Below, one piece after another: positions 28,743-38,060 of a DNA stretch of 64,000 nt. The stretch lies in the NCBI RefSeq assembly GCF_020144665.1, contig NZ_JAAHBQ010000010.1:1-64000 (forward strand). The letters are read 5' to 3'. Both the position numbers and the translations under genes were made by a program. Under the pieces are notes generated by a model that was given only the letters and a program-made list of their open reading frames with translations, was not told the origin of the DNA and did no database searches. Source of the DNA: Oscillatoria salina IIICB1 (GTDB lineage: Bacteria > Cyanobacteriota > Cyanobacteriia > Cyanobacteriales > SIO1D9). The stretch's first letter is position 1. The number at the start of each line of letters is the position of its first letter.

Positions 28743-29159
28743 ATGCCAGCTAAAGATATTTATCATGATGCAGTCAAAAATGCTTTAATTAAAGATGGCT
28801 GGACAATTACAGACGACCCTTATACTATCCAATATGAAGATGCAGAACTTTATGCAGATTTAGCAATAGAAAAAAGAACTACCAACGAAGGAAGTGAGTG
28901 TAAAATTATTATTGAAATCAAAAGCTTTATTAATCCTTCGCTGATGAGTGCTTTTGAAATGGCGTTAGGTCAATATATTTTGTATCGTAATTTTCTAAGA
29001 TTAACAAATAAAGATTATGAAATTTACTTAGCAGTTAGAGATACTGTATACAATACTTTTTTTCAAAGAAAATCCGTTAATGCAATTGTAAAAATTAATC
29101 AAATTGCTTTGGTTATTTTCAATAATGAAAAGGAGGAAGTCACACAATGGATAAGTTAA
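28743..29159 (+). CDS. xisH: XisH-family protein, second copy
   Basis: The second XisH copy has 138 residues from ATG 28743 ([20 protein letters not shown]); the longest ORF adds six residues with no support. The nuclease-fold strand [10 protein letters not shown] and the helix [13 protein letters not shown] are kept. It differs from the first copy over much of its length, so the duplication is not recent. It overlaps its XisI by 13 bp as in the first pair. Confidence 0.9.
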   Translation: MPAKDIYHDAVKNALIKDGWTITDDPYTIQYEDAELYADLAIEKRTTNEGSECKIIIEIKSFINPSLMSAFEMALGQYILYRNFLRLTNKDYEIYLAVRDTVYNTFFQRKSVNAIVKINQIALVIFNNEKEEVTQWIS

Positions 29160-29488
29160 CTAATTATCGCACTTTAATTAAACAAATACTTACCGAATAC
29201 AATAATTTATCTTCTCAATCCTCTAGTTGTAAGACTGAAACTTGTTTGGTTTTTGACGAGAATAACGATCATTATTTATGGCTAACTGTTGACTGGGAAG
29301 GAAGTAAACGACATAAGTATACCCGTGTTCATATTAGGATTAAAAATAACAAGATTTATATTGAAGAAGATTGGACTGAGGAAGGAATTGCTACTGATTT
29401 ATTAAGAGAAGGTATCCCGAAAGAAGATATTGTCTTAGCTTTCCATCCACCAGACGTGAGGAAGTTTACCGAATTCGCGATCGCGTAA
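29147..29488 (+). CDS. xisI: XisI-family protein, second copy
   Basis: The 113-residue XisI starts with [15 protein letters not shown] and ends in the same conserved [20 protein letters not shown] and FTEFAIA segments as the first copy. The ATG is behind AAGGAGG within XisH. The middle of the protein ([20 protein letters not shown]) is quite different from copy one, suggesting that each XisI is matched to its own XisH. Confidence 0.9.
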   Translation: MDKLTNYRTLIKQILTEYNNLSSQSSSCKTETCLVFDENNDHYLWLTVDWEGSKRHKYTRVHIRIKNNKIYIEEDWTEEGIATDLLREGIPKEDIVLAFHPPDVRKFTEFAIA

Positions 29489-29552
29489 CTCAGAGTTGCC
29501 GCTAAATAGTTATCAATGATTTGAGATTGTATCAAGGATACAGGGAGGAGAT

Positions 29553-30182
29553 ATGCTGACGGTTGTTTCGCCCGAAAAACTTTATCTTTCAGCCGGGACA
29601 GTGATGCGATCGCCTGCTACCTGGCAGGAGTATCAGGCTCTATGTGAGCAGCGAGGTGATGGGTCTATTCCTCGACTTAAATATCGTTCTGGAGAAGTGT
29701 TGTTGATGTCGCCATTACCTAAACATGGTAGAGATGCCCATTTGATTGCGGCTATCATTACGACGTTACTGGATTTTCAAGCTCAGGAATATGACGCATT
29801 TACCCCCGTAACAATGCAACTGCCAGAAGAAAGTGGCATTGAACCAGACTATTGTTTTTATATTGACCATTGGCAAGCTATTTCAGGTAAAGAACGAATT
29901 GATTGGCTCAATGACCCGCCACCGGATTTGGTACTCGAAATTGACATCACCAGTTATTCTGACGTGCAGGATTATCTACCCTATGAAGTGCCGGAAGTTT
30001 GGCTGTTTCGCAACCAACAACTGCTAATTTATCAACTCCAGGGAAATGCCTATCTTGTGGAGTCCCAGAGTCGCTATTTTCGGGGGCTGAATCTGTCGGA
30101 AATAGTGACGCGCGCTTTGACGGTAGCCTATGAGCGGAACACAAGCGCGGCAATTCGGGAGTTGAGGCGGAGTTTGGAGTGA
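29553..30182 (+). CDS. Uma2-family (DUF820) putative endonuclease, first copy
   Basis: This 209-residue Uma2/DUF820 protein is from a PD-(D/E)XK-fold family that is very numerous in cyanobacteria and of unknown function. The family motifs are visible: TWQEYQAL, LLMSPLPKHGRD, ESGIEPDYCFYI, PPPDLVLEIDITS (Glu-x-Asp strand) and YLPYEVPEVWLFR. The nuclease Lys usually expected after the EID strand is replaced by Thr-Ser, as in many family members. The ATG 29553 lies behind GGGAGGAG. Confidence 0.85.
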   Translation: MLTVVSPEKLYLSAGTVMRSPATWQEYQALCEQRGDGSIPRLKYRSGEVLLMSPLPKHGRDAHLIAAIITTLLDFQAQEYDAFTPVTMQLPEESGIEPDYCFYIDHWQAISGKERIDWLNDPPPDLVLEIDITSYSDVQDYLPYEVPEVWLFRNQQLLIYQLQGNAYLVESQSRYFRGLNLSEIVTRALTVAYERNTSAAIRELRRSLE

Positions 30183-30427
30183 TAGGGAGCGGCTCTGCAT
30201 CCCTTGCTGCCCCTTTATCAAAGGGATGGATTTGCCTTGAGCCTTTATTACCTCAAGGCAGGTGGTGTTTCAAAATACGTTAAATTTTACCTGTGCATCA
30301 TCTTCATTCCTCGATCGCCGATCAATTAGTTTAAGACTCGTGACTAGCGATCGCCTAAACTTCCCACAGCTATAATATTTGGCATCAACGCTTTTAAGTC
30401 GAAAACCCTTGACAAAATAGGCAAAAT
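30183..30427. other. Intergenic region with stacked inverted repeats
   Basis: Just after the first Uma2 gene come two hairpins, ATCCCTTG...CAAAGGGAT (about 30199-30226) and GCCTTGAG...CTCAAGGC (about 30235-30260). Neither is followed by a T-run. They may end transcription or be part of a decayed insertion sequence. The rest has a HIP1 site and the next gene's promoter. Confidence 0.35.
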
Positions 30428-31069
30428 ATGTTACTAGAACTGAAACGATTTACGATTCCACCAGGACAAAAAATCTGGTTACATAACGTAACTTGGCAGG
30501 AATTAGAAGAAATTTTAGTAGATTTAGGAGAACATCGTGGTTCGAGAATTGCTTATGACAACGGAACATTAGAAATTATGACTCCTTTACCAGAACACGA
30601 AATTAGTAAAGTATTTATCACTAACTTTGTAGAATGTCTTTTGGAAGAATTAGACATAGATTTTTATCCCCTTGGTTCGACTACTTTCAAGAATAAAGAA
30701 ATGTTGAAGGGAATTGAACCAGATAACTGCTTTTACATCGAAAATGAAGCAGCAGTGAGAGGCAAAAATCGACTCGATCTAACAGTTGATCCACCGCCAG
30801 ATTTAGCATTAGAAATTGATGTTACTTCTCGAACCCATCCTAATATTTATGCAGCGTTAGGTGTGACTGAATTATGGCGTTTCGAGAAAGGAAAGTTACA
30901 AATTAATGTGTTGCAAGCTGGCAAATATACGGAAGTCGAATTTAGTCCTCATTTTCCTAATTTTCTTCTACAGTCAGCTATTCCCCAATATTTAGATCGG
31001 GTAAAAACTGAGGGAAGAAATAAGACGATGAAAGCATTTCGCGCTTGGGTGAGAGAGCAAATCGCTTAA
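30428..31069 (+). CDS. Uma2-family (DUF820) putative endonuclease, second copy
   Basis: This 213-residue Uma2 protein is distinct in sequence from the first one. Visible motifs: TWQELEEILVDLGEHRGSR, YDNGTLEIMTPLPEHE, KGIEPDNCFYI, PPPDLALEIDVTSRT and YAALGVTELWRF. It is not a close copy of the neighbour at 29553, so the two probably arrived separately. No further partner gene is seen. Fold assignment to PD-(D/E)XK is from the family; activity is unproven. Confidence 0.85.
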   Translation: MLLELKRFTIPPGQKIWLHNVTWQELEEILVDLGEHRGSRIAYDNGTLEIMTPLPEHEISKVFITNFVECLLEELDIDFYPLGSTTFKNKEMLKGIEPDNCFYIENEAAVRGKNRLDLTVDPPPDLALEIDVTSRTHPNIYAALGVTELWRFEKGKLQINVLQAGKYTEVEFSPHFPNFLLQSAIPQYLDRVKTEGRNKTMKAFRAWVREQIA

Positions 31070-31139
31070 TAAAATTACTATTACTGCTGAGTTATTTTTA
31101 GGTACTCTTTAAATACTTTAGATAGGGTTTGCTGAAGAA

Positions 31140-31307
31140 TTGTCAAAGGCTGAGACAATTGAATCTCTAACCACTAAACTTCGGCAGATGATTCCTGAAT
31201 TAATGCTGCTGAACAATATTGTTCCGGCTAATTACCAAGGATTTCTACCGAAGCGTGTCGATGGGCTTGATTTTCAGCGATCGCGCAGACGAGAATGGGA
31301 TGAGTAA
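31140..31307 (+). pseudogene. Chimeric remnant: DUF1902/HicB-like end joined to a small antitoxin-like end
   Basis: An open frame of 55 codons without a proper start has two parts. The first (AETIESLTTKLRQMIPEL to NNIVPANYQ) is the C-terminal half of a DUF1902/HicB-like antitoxin. The second (GFLPKRVDGLDFQRSRRREW) is nearly the same as the C-terminus of the small gene at 32599. Both genes share CAAGGATTT at the joint, so a short homology could have created the fusion. The first half of DUF1902 is missing. It is unlikely to be functional. Confidence 0.6.
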
Positions 31308-31354
31308 TCAATTTTTATTGTCTAGAGCAATGGTAAATCATTCGCGAAATTTGT

Positions 31355-31384
31355 TGTAGAGACGTTGTATGCAACATCTCTACA
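31355..31384. repeat. Dispersed palindrome, second copy
   Basis: A near-perfect copy (TGTAGAGACGTTGTATGCAACATCTCTACA) of the palindrome at 19568, with two mismatched arms. It lies just upstream of the truncated kinase. Confidence 0.7.
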
Positions 31385-31442
31385 TTTCTCGGAAAATTGT
31401 GCCACAATCAACAAATAAGGATTTACAGCAGGAAAAAAAATC

Positions 31443-31745
31443 GTGTTTGGCAAAATACGACAGATATTTAGTGGTGGAGAAAATCAACCGACTAACTCTT
31501 TAGTTGGAAAAGTGCTACGGCAACGTTACCAGATTACTGAAGAATTGGGAAGCGGTGGCATGGGGGAAACCTATGTCGCAATTGATTTAGATATTCCCAC
31601 TAGCCCGAAACCTAAATGTGTTGTCAAGCGAATTAAGCCGCAACAAAAGCACAATCCTCATATTATCCGTTTGTTTCGTGAAGAAGGCGCAGCCCTGTAT
31701 AAATTGTCGCAAAATTATGACCGCATAAACTCGTTTGATTGGTAA
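31443..31745 (+). pseudogene. Truncated Ser/Thr protein kinase (N-terminal fragment)
   Basis: A GTG-started frame of 100 codons contains the first lobe of a Hanks-type kinase: LRQRYQITEELGSGGMGETY (glycine-rich loop, about 27-46), the ATP-binding Lys in CVVKRIKP and the Glu in REEGAALYKL. It then stops. The catalytic loop HRD, DFG motif and the whole second lobe are missing; full-length cyanobacterial kinases run to 400-700 residues. The stop after INSFDW and the unrelated DNA that follows show a deletion. Presumed inactive. Confidence 0.75.
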
Positions 31746-32156
31746 CTGAACAAAGGCGGCTGCTTCGTTCGGGGTAAAAATTGCTGACATTTTTCAGGAT
31801 AAAATTGTTCCCTTTACAGGGAATAGTTTAGCATAGTCTGAGAAAAATGAGGTAAAGAATACAGGATAGGCTGGAGAAGCTTGATTGTCCAAGAAGTATC
31901 TTCACTTGGTAGAAAATAAGCTTAGATCGGTCATTTGATGATCTAATTAGCATATCGCCCTTGCTGGGGTTTTTCTGAAGCTAGTTACAAAAGTATTCTT
32001 TGCTGAACTAAGTTGGAGACAGGTTGTACTTGACACTGACTTTGCGGTAACTCTGTGGTTATCTTTGATTAAGTTAAAATTGAAAGAGAGTCATTGCACC
32101 AAGCACCAGTGATGTCAAAATTTTAGCTATGCCATTAAAGTGAGGAGTAAAGAAGT
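31746..32156. other. Intergenic region after the truncated kinase
   Basis: This 411-bp region has no recognisable gene. It does not continue the kinase in any frame I could follow. GAGGAG at its very end is the ribosome binding site for the next gene. It may contain insertion-sequence debris, but no terminal repeat was identified. Confidence 0.35.
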
Positions 32157-32336
32157 TTGCCCACAGCAGCACAAGCAATTCAAGCTGCAATTTTGTGTCA
32201 GTGGTTGTCAAATGGATACCAGCCGATTAATATTTTTCGTTACGATGCGAAAATCAAAACCCTTTATCTGCAAGCTGGTACTACTGATGATATAGCGCTC
32301 ATTGTTTTCCCAGACGGAAGTTGGAGTTTTGTCTAA
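32157..32336 (+). CDS. DUF6888-like small protein
   Basis: The frame starts at TTG 32157 behind GAGGAG and gives 59 residues: PTAAQAIQAAILCQWLSNGY, FRYDAKIKTLYLQAG and the end FPDGSWSFV. This closely follows the DUF6888 pattern (PT..QAI.....CQ.L...YQPI..FRY) of short cyanobacterial proteins usually encoded next to DUF6887. Its TAA overlaps the next ATG (TAATG), so the two are coupled. Toxin-antitoxin-like organisation is suspected but not established. Confidence 0.65.
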   Translation: MPTAAQAIQAAILCQWLSNGYQPINIFRYDAKIKTLYLQAGTTDDIALIVFPDGSWSFV

Positions 32337-32548
32337 TGAATAATTTAAAACAAATGACTACCGCGCAACTCAAACAGTATCTTTCTGAGAATAGAAATAA
32401 TAACTCTCGATTTAGCGAAGCTTTAAGCGAGTTAATGAGTCGGAATTCTAACCCGACAGTTTACCCACCAGATTTACCTTTGGAAGAAATTGAGCGAGTC
32501 ATGCAAGATAAAATCAAGGAAGTTCGTCAAGCTAATCAAAGTGAATAG
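32336..32548 (+). CDS. DUF6887-like small protein
   Basis: This 70-residue protein begins MNNLKQMTTAQLKQYLSENR, the typical DUF6887 opening, followed by NSRFSEALSELMSRN and a segment with YPPDLPLEEIERVMQDKI. The start overlaps the stop of the DUF6888 gene. Such pairs are frequent and mobile in cyanobacteria; the function of either partner is not known. A longer reading from 32321 is not supported. Confidence 0.65.
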   Translation: MNNLKQMTTAQLKQYLSENRNNNSRFSEALSELMSRNSNPTVYPPDLPLEEIERVMQDKIKEVRQANQSE

Positions 32549-32598
32549 ACATTACGGGTAATGTCTATAGAGAATATTTATAGCTATTAAGTCCCATT

Positions 32599-32811
32599 AT
32601 GACTACATATTACGAAGTCCTGAATCAAGTTCAAAACCTGACTCCTGATGAACAATTGCGGTTACTAGAAGAACTAGCAAGTATCGCACGTCATCGTCTT
32701 GCATCCAACGTTAATCAAACACCACCAGTTAGTCAAAAATGGCAAGGATTTTTACTAAAGTGCGTCGATGGGCTTGATTTTCAGCGATCGCTCAGACGAG
32801 AATGGGATTAG
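32599..32811 (+). CDS. Small antitoxin-like protein
   Basis: This 70-residue protein has an N-terminus, YYEVLNQVQNLTPDEQLRLL, of the kind seen in many small cyanobacterial antitoxins, and a C-terminal RVDGLDFQRS-like tail (CVDGLDFQRSLRREWD). No toxin gene follows, so it is an orphan or the remains of a pair. Its last 20 residues are also found in the chimeric remnant at 31140-31307. Confidence 0.6.
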   Translation: MTTYYEVLNQVQNLTPDEQLRLLEELASIARHRLASNVNQTPPVSQKWQGFLLKCVDGLDFQRSLRREWD

Positions 32812-32826
32812 TAATCAATATCTACT

Positions 32827-33192
32827 CTAGTAATCGTTTCTCAAAGTATATCCTTGAATTTTAATACAAGGTCTTAATTCAATTTCTATCCTCGTCTTTA
32901 TCGCGTTAATTTGAGGTGCGACAGTAAAAGCAAATTTACCCCTTTCGCGATCGATAATTTCTAGACTTTCTACCAATTCATAGGTAAATGTTAATAAGGA
33001 GTTTTCAGCAACTTTTAGATCGATTTGTACCGACTCTTGAATTATATCTATCCCAAATCTGATGAATGTTCCCGCTTCATCCTGAGTTTCGTAACACCAG
33101 TAACCATCTTCGGGATTAGCAATTTTCGGTTCTGTCCAGAATAGTTCTAGTAAGGTTAAATGGTCAAGTTTTTCTCGTAACTGCATTTTCAT
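32827..33192 (-). CDS. Putative immunity protein of a polymorphic toxin cassette
   Basis: The chosen start is ATG 33192 (MKMQLREKLDHL), which has a strong GGAGGTGGAG site. Reading from 33222 would add ten residues that belong to the end of the toxin-tail frame. The 121-residue protein has an HLTLLELFWTEPKIAN opening, a WCYETQDEAGTFIRFGIDI core and a C-terminal EIELRPCIKIQGYTL. It is small and acidic, without a signal peptide. Its position directly after a toxin tail (overlap of the stop with the start) is typical for immunity genes; the family itself is not recognised, so the role is inferred from context. Confidence 0.5.
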   Translation of the reverse strand: MKMQLREKLDHLTLLELFWTEPKIANPEDGYWCYETQDEAGTFIRFGIDIIQESVQIDLKVAENSLLTFTYELVESLEIIDRERGKFAFTVAPQINAIKTRIEIELRPCIKIQGYTLRNDY

Positions 33193-33193
33193 T

Positions 33194-33343
33194 TTAATCT
33201 CCACCTCCATAAAATTCTGCACTCACGAATCTTCGCGTTCCATCTGACATTATTTCCCAAGAACGTTTGACTTTAGCAAATTTACTGGAGCTTCCCGTAA
33301 GCAAAGATTCACGTATTTCAATTTTAGCTTCTTTTACTATATT
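33194..33343 (-). pseudogene. Duplicated C-terminal fragment of the toxin domain
   Basis: About 49 codons, IVKEAKIEIRESLLTGSSSK to RRFVSAEFYGGGD, repeat the last part of the protein at 33427-33786 with a few changes. About 140 bp of DNA is duplicated with good identity 226 bp apart. The fragment lacks the N-terminal half of the toxin. It ends in a TAA that overlaps the immunity start, so it probably keeps the original toxin-immunity junction while the full-length copy lies upstream. Confidence 0.65.
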
Positions 33344-33426
33344 TAGATCGGAAACAAACTTTAGAGAGGAAAAGAGACATGGATTATACCACATCTCTAG
33401 AGAAAATTATACTCTCAGTTGATTAC

Positions 33427-33786
33427 TCAACTTCCATAAAATTCTGCACTTACGAATCTTCGTGTTCCATCTGTCATTATTTCCCAGGAACTTTTGACTT
33501 TAGCAAATTTGCCGGATCTTCCTGCAAGCAAAGACTCACGGACTTCAATTTTAGCTTCTTTTACTATACCTGTTCTATCTCTAAAGGTTTTAGTAAATTC
33601 CTGAGTAATATTATTAGGAGTTTGCATAACTTGCTGAAGATGATCTATAATTATTTCTCTATCTTCGCTAGTATTCCAAAAACCTAATCGCTGGATTTGC
33701 TGAAAATTACTAGCAGCGCGAGGAGTATTATGAGCATCTGAGGCAATATTTTGATTAAATAAATAATCAATTTTTCTTTTATCCAT
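33427..33786 (-). CDS. Orphan polymorphic-toxin C-terminal domain protein
   Basis: This 119-residue protein has IASDAHNTPRAASNFQQIQR near its start, then a REIIIDHLQQVMQTPNNITQ helix and a conserved tail (IEVRESLLAGRSGKF, SWEIMTDGTRRF). From memory this resembles C-terminal toxin domains at the ends of large cyanobacterial secreted proteins, where the same HNTPRA/N..Q and RESL..G motifs appear. No secretion or repeat domain precedes it, so it is an isolated cassette. The likely immunity gene is downstream. A role in contact-dependent competition is inference; a standalone toxin is also possible. Confidence 0.55.
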   Translation of the reverse strand: MDKRKIDYLFNQNIASDAHNTPRAASNFQQIQRLGFWNTSEDREIIIDHLQQVMQTPNNITQEFTKTFRDRTGIVKEAKIEVRESLLAGRSGKFAKVKSSWEIMTDGTRRFVSAEFYGS

Positions 33787-34013
33787 TCTTGTTTCTTTCC
33801 TGTATTTTTATTAATTAATAAATTGTGAAAGCAGGAAAGAGTAAAAGAATTAAGGATAGAGAATTTGTCAGCTATCTTTTTATATTATCCAAGCTTAGTT
33901 ACTATTCATTATAATAAGTTGCAACTAATTAATTTGTGCTAACAATAAATATCATAACAGATTTTTATCGAAAGAGCAAAGAAATTTTAGATTGATTATC
34001 GAAATAGAGAATA
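33787..34013. other. AT-rich intergenic region before chlH
   Basis: An AT-rich spacer of 227 bp with no coding sequence or repeat. Both neighbouring genes are on the minus strand: it holds the end of any chlH transcript and the promoter region of the toxin cassette. Confidence 0.35.
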
Positions 34014-34037
34014 AGAGACGTTGCATGCAACGTCTCT
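34014..34037. repeat. Dispersed palindrome, third copy (end of chlH)
   Basis: AGAGACGTTGCA is followed by its exact reverse complement. It lies 15 bp past the chlH stop and could end or stabilise the long chlH message. See the copies at 19568 and 31355. Confidence 0.7.
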
Positions 34038-34052
34038 ACAAGGGAGGATGAA

Positions 34053-37000
34053 TTAATCAATTCCCTCGATTCTATCTTCGACTTCTTGGTACAATTCGCG
34101 CAAACGATCTAAATTCCCTTCGCTGGTTTCCCAGTAACCGCGTCCGTTTACTTCTAATAATGTACCGACTAATTTGCGGAAGGAATTTGGGTTCAAATTC
34201 ATCAACCGCTTGCACATTTCGGGGTCGTCGATAAAGGTGGTATTTACATCTTCATATACCCAATTATCTACTGCGCCTGCGGTTGCTGACCAGCCCATTG
34301 TATTTACCAGTCGCTTCGATAACTCCCGAACTCCTTCATAACCGTGGTTCAGCATTCCCTCGTACCATTTCGGGTTCAACAGTTTTGTCCGCGCATCTAA
34401 ACGTACTGTTTCTTCTAAACTCCGTACTTGTGCGTTTGCTGTGGTAGTGTCGGCAATGTATGCACTCGGTTTCTTGCCATCTTTGCGTAAACTGGCGACA
34501 ATTTTGGTGGGGTCGGAATCGAAATAGTGGGAAACGTCGGTTAAGCTAATCTCCGAGGAATCCAAATTTTGGAACGTCGCATCGGCTGTTTTTAAAGCAG
34601 CTTCAAAGACATCCCGCTTTTCATCCATCATTCCTGGATTATCGGAATTGAATGCAAATGATTTGCGCTTCAAATACATTTCTTGTAACTCCGATTCTTC
34701 CTCCCAAGTGCTATTTTCCACCGCGAGGTTGACATTAGAAGAATAGGAACCAGAAGCATTAGAAAAGACGCGAGTTGCTGCTTGACGCAGATTAATTCCC
34801 ATCTCTTCAGCTTGTGCTAAAGCGTGTTTGCGAACAAAGTTCATTTCTGTTGGTTCGTTCGCTTCCGCAGCCATTTTCACCGCTTGGTCGAGCAAATTCA
34901 TTTGGTTGATAAACAAATCGCGGAACACACCGGAACAATTCACGACTACATCAATGCGCGGACGACCTAATTCTTCGAGAGGTATCAACTCTAACTTATT
35001 CACTCGTCCCAACGCATCGGGTACAGGTTTTACCCCAACCATCCACATAATTTGCGCTAAGGATTCGCCGTAAGTCTTAATATTATCTGTACCCCACAAG
35101 ACACAAGCGATCGTTTCTGGGTACTTGCCGCCATTCTCTGCCTTTTGTCGGTCTAATAAGCGGTCTACAACAATTTTCGCGGATTTGACCGCCGCTAACG
35201 TCGGAATCGATTGGGGGTCTAAGGCGTGGATATTTTTGCCTGTTGGTAAGACATTCGGATTGCGGATGGGGTCGCCTCCGGGTCCGGGAAGGACATATTC
35301 GCCTTCTAATGCTTGGAGTAAAGCCCCCAGTTCGTTATCTGCACAAACCTGCTGTAAACAAAACTCCAGATATTCAAACAAAGGTTTGAGGGTTTCTGGT
35401 TTAATTTGGGTGTAACCGAGGTCGTGTAACGCTTCAGTCCAAGGTTCTTTTTTACCCATTTTGAAGAAATTGAGTTTCGCAACTTTAGCGATGCGTCCAT
35501 CTGCGTCTACTTGCGCTTGTACTAAACCAGCAACAGCCGCGCGAGTGGCTAAGGTAATCTCTTGCAAGAGTTGGACATCTTCCAGGATACCTTTGTCGCT
35601 GTTACGATAAATCTCCTCAATATCTCGTCCCAGACTTTCGGCGATAATCCGAGGTAGACTCAGCATACCTTCTTCTTCGCGATCCAGAGCAGCAATATTG
35701 ACTAAAGTAGCGATCGCTTCTTCTGCTGTTGGTGGTTTCCCAATGACGTGCAAACCACAAGGCAATAACCGCGATTCGATCTCCATTAATTTACGATACA
35801 CCGAACCGACGATATTATCTCGCTCTTCGGAACTCATATCTTTTGCGTCAACTTCTGGTAAATCGATATCCTTATCTAAATTCACCAGCCGACACTTATC
35901 CATAATCGTATTCACGATCGCTACACCGCGTCCTGTATCTTTAAGAGTTTGATAAGAACCAATCAACTCACTCAACTCTTGCAAACCCTTATACAAACCC
36001 GCATTTTCCGCCGGAGGAGTCAAATAAGAAATCGTTTCTGCATAACTCCGACGTTTAGCGATCGTCGCCTCACTAGGATTATTCGCCGCATAATAATACA
36101 AATTGGGGATCGTACCAATCAAATTATCTGGATAACATTCCCCTGACATCCCCATCTGTTTCCCGGGCATAAATTCTAGCGAACCGTGAGTCCCGAAATG
36201 CAGCACCGCGTCAGCTTGCCAAATTTCTGACAAATAAGTATAGTAAGCTGCAAACCCATGATGGGGCGAAGCCGAACGCGAGAACAACAACCGCATTGGG
36301 TCCCCTTCATAACCAAACGTCGGCTGCACCCCAATAAAGACATTCCCAAATTCTTTACCGTAAACCAGCAAATTCTGTCCGTCAGTATTCAAATGTCCCG
36401 GCGCTTCGCCCCAGTTCTCCTCCAAACGCTGATAATATGGTGTCAAGCGCTCGTATTCCATCACCGACATCCGATAAGCAATATTCAACTCTGGCGAACT
36501 ATACTGAGCTTGAGCATCGTGAATTACCTGCTGCATCAACTCTCCAGGCGAATCCGGTAAATCCTGGACGTCATAACCATTATGTTTGAGCGATCGCATT
36601 ACTTCGTAAATTGAGCCAAATACATCCAAATAAGCTGCCGTTCCCACGTTACCTTTATCCGGTGGGAAACTAAAGACGGTAATTGCTACTTTCTTATTCA
36701 GTTTCGGCTTCCGGCGCAAATTCGCCCATTTCAGCGCCCGTCGCGCTATAGCTTCGATCCGATCTTGGAGTGCGATCGCGCGTCCTGTTGCGCCATCTCT
36801 ACCTGATAAAATAATTGGTTCGATCGCCCCATCCAACTCTGGAATCGCAATCTGTAACGCAACCTGAATGGGGTGCAGCCCCAAGTCAGAATCCTCCCAT
36901 TCCTCCGTAGTTTGGAACACAAGGGGCAAAGCCACCATGTAAGGTTTATTTAAACGTTTTAACGATTCGATCGCCTTGGGATGGTCTTGTCGTGCGGGTC

Positions 37001-38060
37001 CACCCACCAACGCAAAACCAGTCAAAGAAATTACTACATCAATCAGAGGCGTTTTTTCCTTCCGTGTCGTGGTATCCCAGAAAAACTCATCCACAGGCTT
37101 AGAAAAATCTAATCCCCCAGCAAACACCGGAATCGTTCTCGCCCCCATCGACTCCAATTCTTGTACCATTGCGACATAATGAGCGTCATCTCTGGTAACT
37201 AAATGGGTTCGTTGTAAGACTAAACCTACACAGGGCGCAAGGGGGTCTTTTAAATCCTTCGGAATATCCGTGCGAGAATTAAACCAAGCGAAGTATTCTT
37301 CTACATTCTCAAACATCTTCGGTGCGAGAGGATGCCAAATACCCATATCGGGATATACTACGGGATCGGAATATTTAATATTTTCCCTAGCAACTGAACC
37401 GGGTTGTCCATCCTTAGACTTCAAAACATATTTATCCGCCAACATTAACAGGAAGTTTGCCAGGTTTTCGTCCGAACCTCCTAGCCAATATTGGAACGAG
37501 AGCATAAAATTACGAGCATCCTGTGCCTTATCAATCGGCATATATTTCAGGACTTTCGGCAATGTCCGCAACAGTTTGAGCATACCATCTTGGAAACTAG
37601 ACCCAGATTGTTCTTTCCGCTTCCGCATAAATTGCGCGATCGCACTTTTACTCTGTCCTAATTGTGCCATCGAAAAGCTGCCCAATTTATTTAAGCGCAT
37701 TACTTGGGGCATTGAGGGAAAGACGACGGCTGCGTCCAAGCGATCGCGATGGGGTTGTACTGCTTCTACTACTTTATCCGCTAAATCTTCAATAAAAATC
37801 AACGAAGCAATAAATATATTCGCCTCGGCAATATCTCGCTTAAAATCTTCGTAATTGTCCTTGTCGCGCAACTCTTCGATTAAGTAGCCACTGATTTCAA
37901 AAGCTACATTAGTATAATTCTCATTCAGCGATCGCACGGCGGCTGATAATGTGCTTTGATACTGAGGCTCTAGCACGACATAGACCACCTTGACAAGCGA
38001 TCGTCCATTTAGGTTATCTGGTGCTATGTGGCGAATGGTGGACTTTACTGATGTGAACAT
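34053..38060 (-). CDS. chlH: Magnesium chelatase subunit H (ChlH)
   Basis: This 1335-residue protein is ChlH, the porphyrin-binding catalytic subunit that, with ChlI and ChlD and ATP, inserts Mg into protoporphyrin IX at the start of chlorophyll synthesis. Visible conserved segments: [16 protein letters not shown] (26-41), the long CobN/ChlH region with [19 protein letters not shown] (about 625), [11 protein letters not shown] near 1110 and the C-terminal [20 protein letters not shown]. The length matches the cyanobacterial enzyme. No ChlI or ChlD gene is nearby. Its promoter lies in a 367-bp divergent gap rich in short repeats. Gun4 and redox control are known for the family; no regulatory site was identified here. 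Confidence 0.97.
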   Translation of the reverse strand: MFTSVKSTIRHIAPDNLNGRSLVKVVYVVLEPQYQSTLSAAVRSLNENYTNVAFEISGYLIEELRDKDNYEDFKRDIAEANIFIASLIFIEDLADKVVEAVQPHRDRLDAAVVFPSMPQVMRLNKLGSFSMAQLGQSKSAIAQFMRKRKEQSGSSFQDGMLKLLRTLPKVLKYMPIDKAQDARNFMLSFQYWLGGSDENLANFLLMLADKYVLKSKDGQPGSVARENIKYSDPVVYPDMGIWHPLAPKMFENVEEYFAWFNSRTDIPKDLKDPLAPCVGLVLQRTHLVTRDDAHYVAMVQELESMGARTIPVFAGGLDFSKPVDEFFWDTTTRKEKTPLIDVVISLTGFALVGGPARQDHPKAIESLKRLNKPYMVALPLVFQTTEEWEDSDLGLHPIQVALQIAIPELDGAIEPIILSGRDGATGRAIALQDRIEAIARRALKWANLRRKPKLNKKVAITVFSFPPDKGNVGTAAYLDVFGSIYEVMRSLKHNGYDVQDLPDSPGELMQQVIHDAQAQYSSPELNIAYRMSVMEYERLTPYYQRLEENWGEAPGHLNTDGQNLLVYGKEFGNVFIGVQPTFGYEGDPMRLLFSRSASPHHGFAAYYTYLSEIWQADAVLHFGTHGSLEFMPGKQMGMSGECYPDNLIGTIPNLYYYAANNPSEATIAKRRSYAETISYLTPPAENAGLYKGLQELSELIGSYQTLKDTGRGVAIVNTIMDKCRLVNLDKDIDLPEVDAKDMSSEERDNIVGSVYRKLMEIESRLLPCGLHVIGKPPTAEEAIATLVNIAALDREEEGMLSLPRIIAESLGRDIEEIYRNSDKGILEDVQLLQEITLATRAAVAGLVQAQVDADGRIAKVAKLNFFKMGKKEPWTEALHDLGYTQIKPETLKPLFEYLEFCLQQVCADNELGALLQALEGEYVLPGPGGDPIRNPNVLPTGKNIHALDPQSIPTLAAVKSAKIVVDRLLDRQKAENGGKYPETIACVLWGTDNIKTYGESLAQIMWMVGVKPVPDALGRVNKLELIPLEELGRPRIDVVVNCSGVFRDLFINQMNLLDQAVKMAAEANEPTEMNFVRKHALAQAEEMGINLRQAATRVFSNASGSYSSNVNLAVENSTWEEESELQEMYLKRKSFAFNSDNPGMMDEKRDVFEAALKTADATFQNLDSSEISLTDVSHYFDSDPTKIVASLRKDGKKPSAYIADTTTANAQVRSLEETVRLDARTKLLNPKWYEGMLNHGYEGVRELSKRLVNTMGWSATAGAVDNWVYEDVNTTFIDDPEMCKRLMNLNPNSFRKLVGTLLEVNGRGYWETSEGNLDRLRELYQEVEDRIEGID

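Noticed and set aside
27914..29488. Intact fdxN-type excision element
   Set aside because: No xisF-like recombinase gene and no pair of recombination sites were seen; only the XisH-XisI proteins are present.
29553..31069. Two Uma2 genes as a recent tandem duplication
   Set aside because: The two sequences share only family motifs and are too different to be recent copies.
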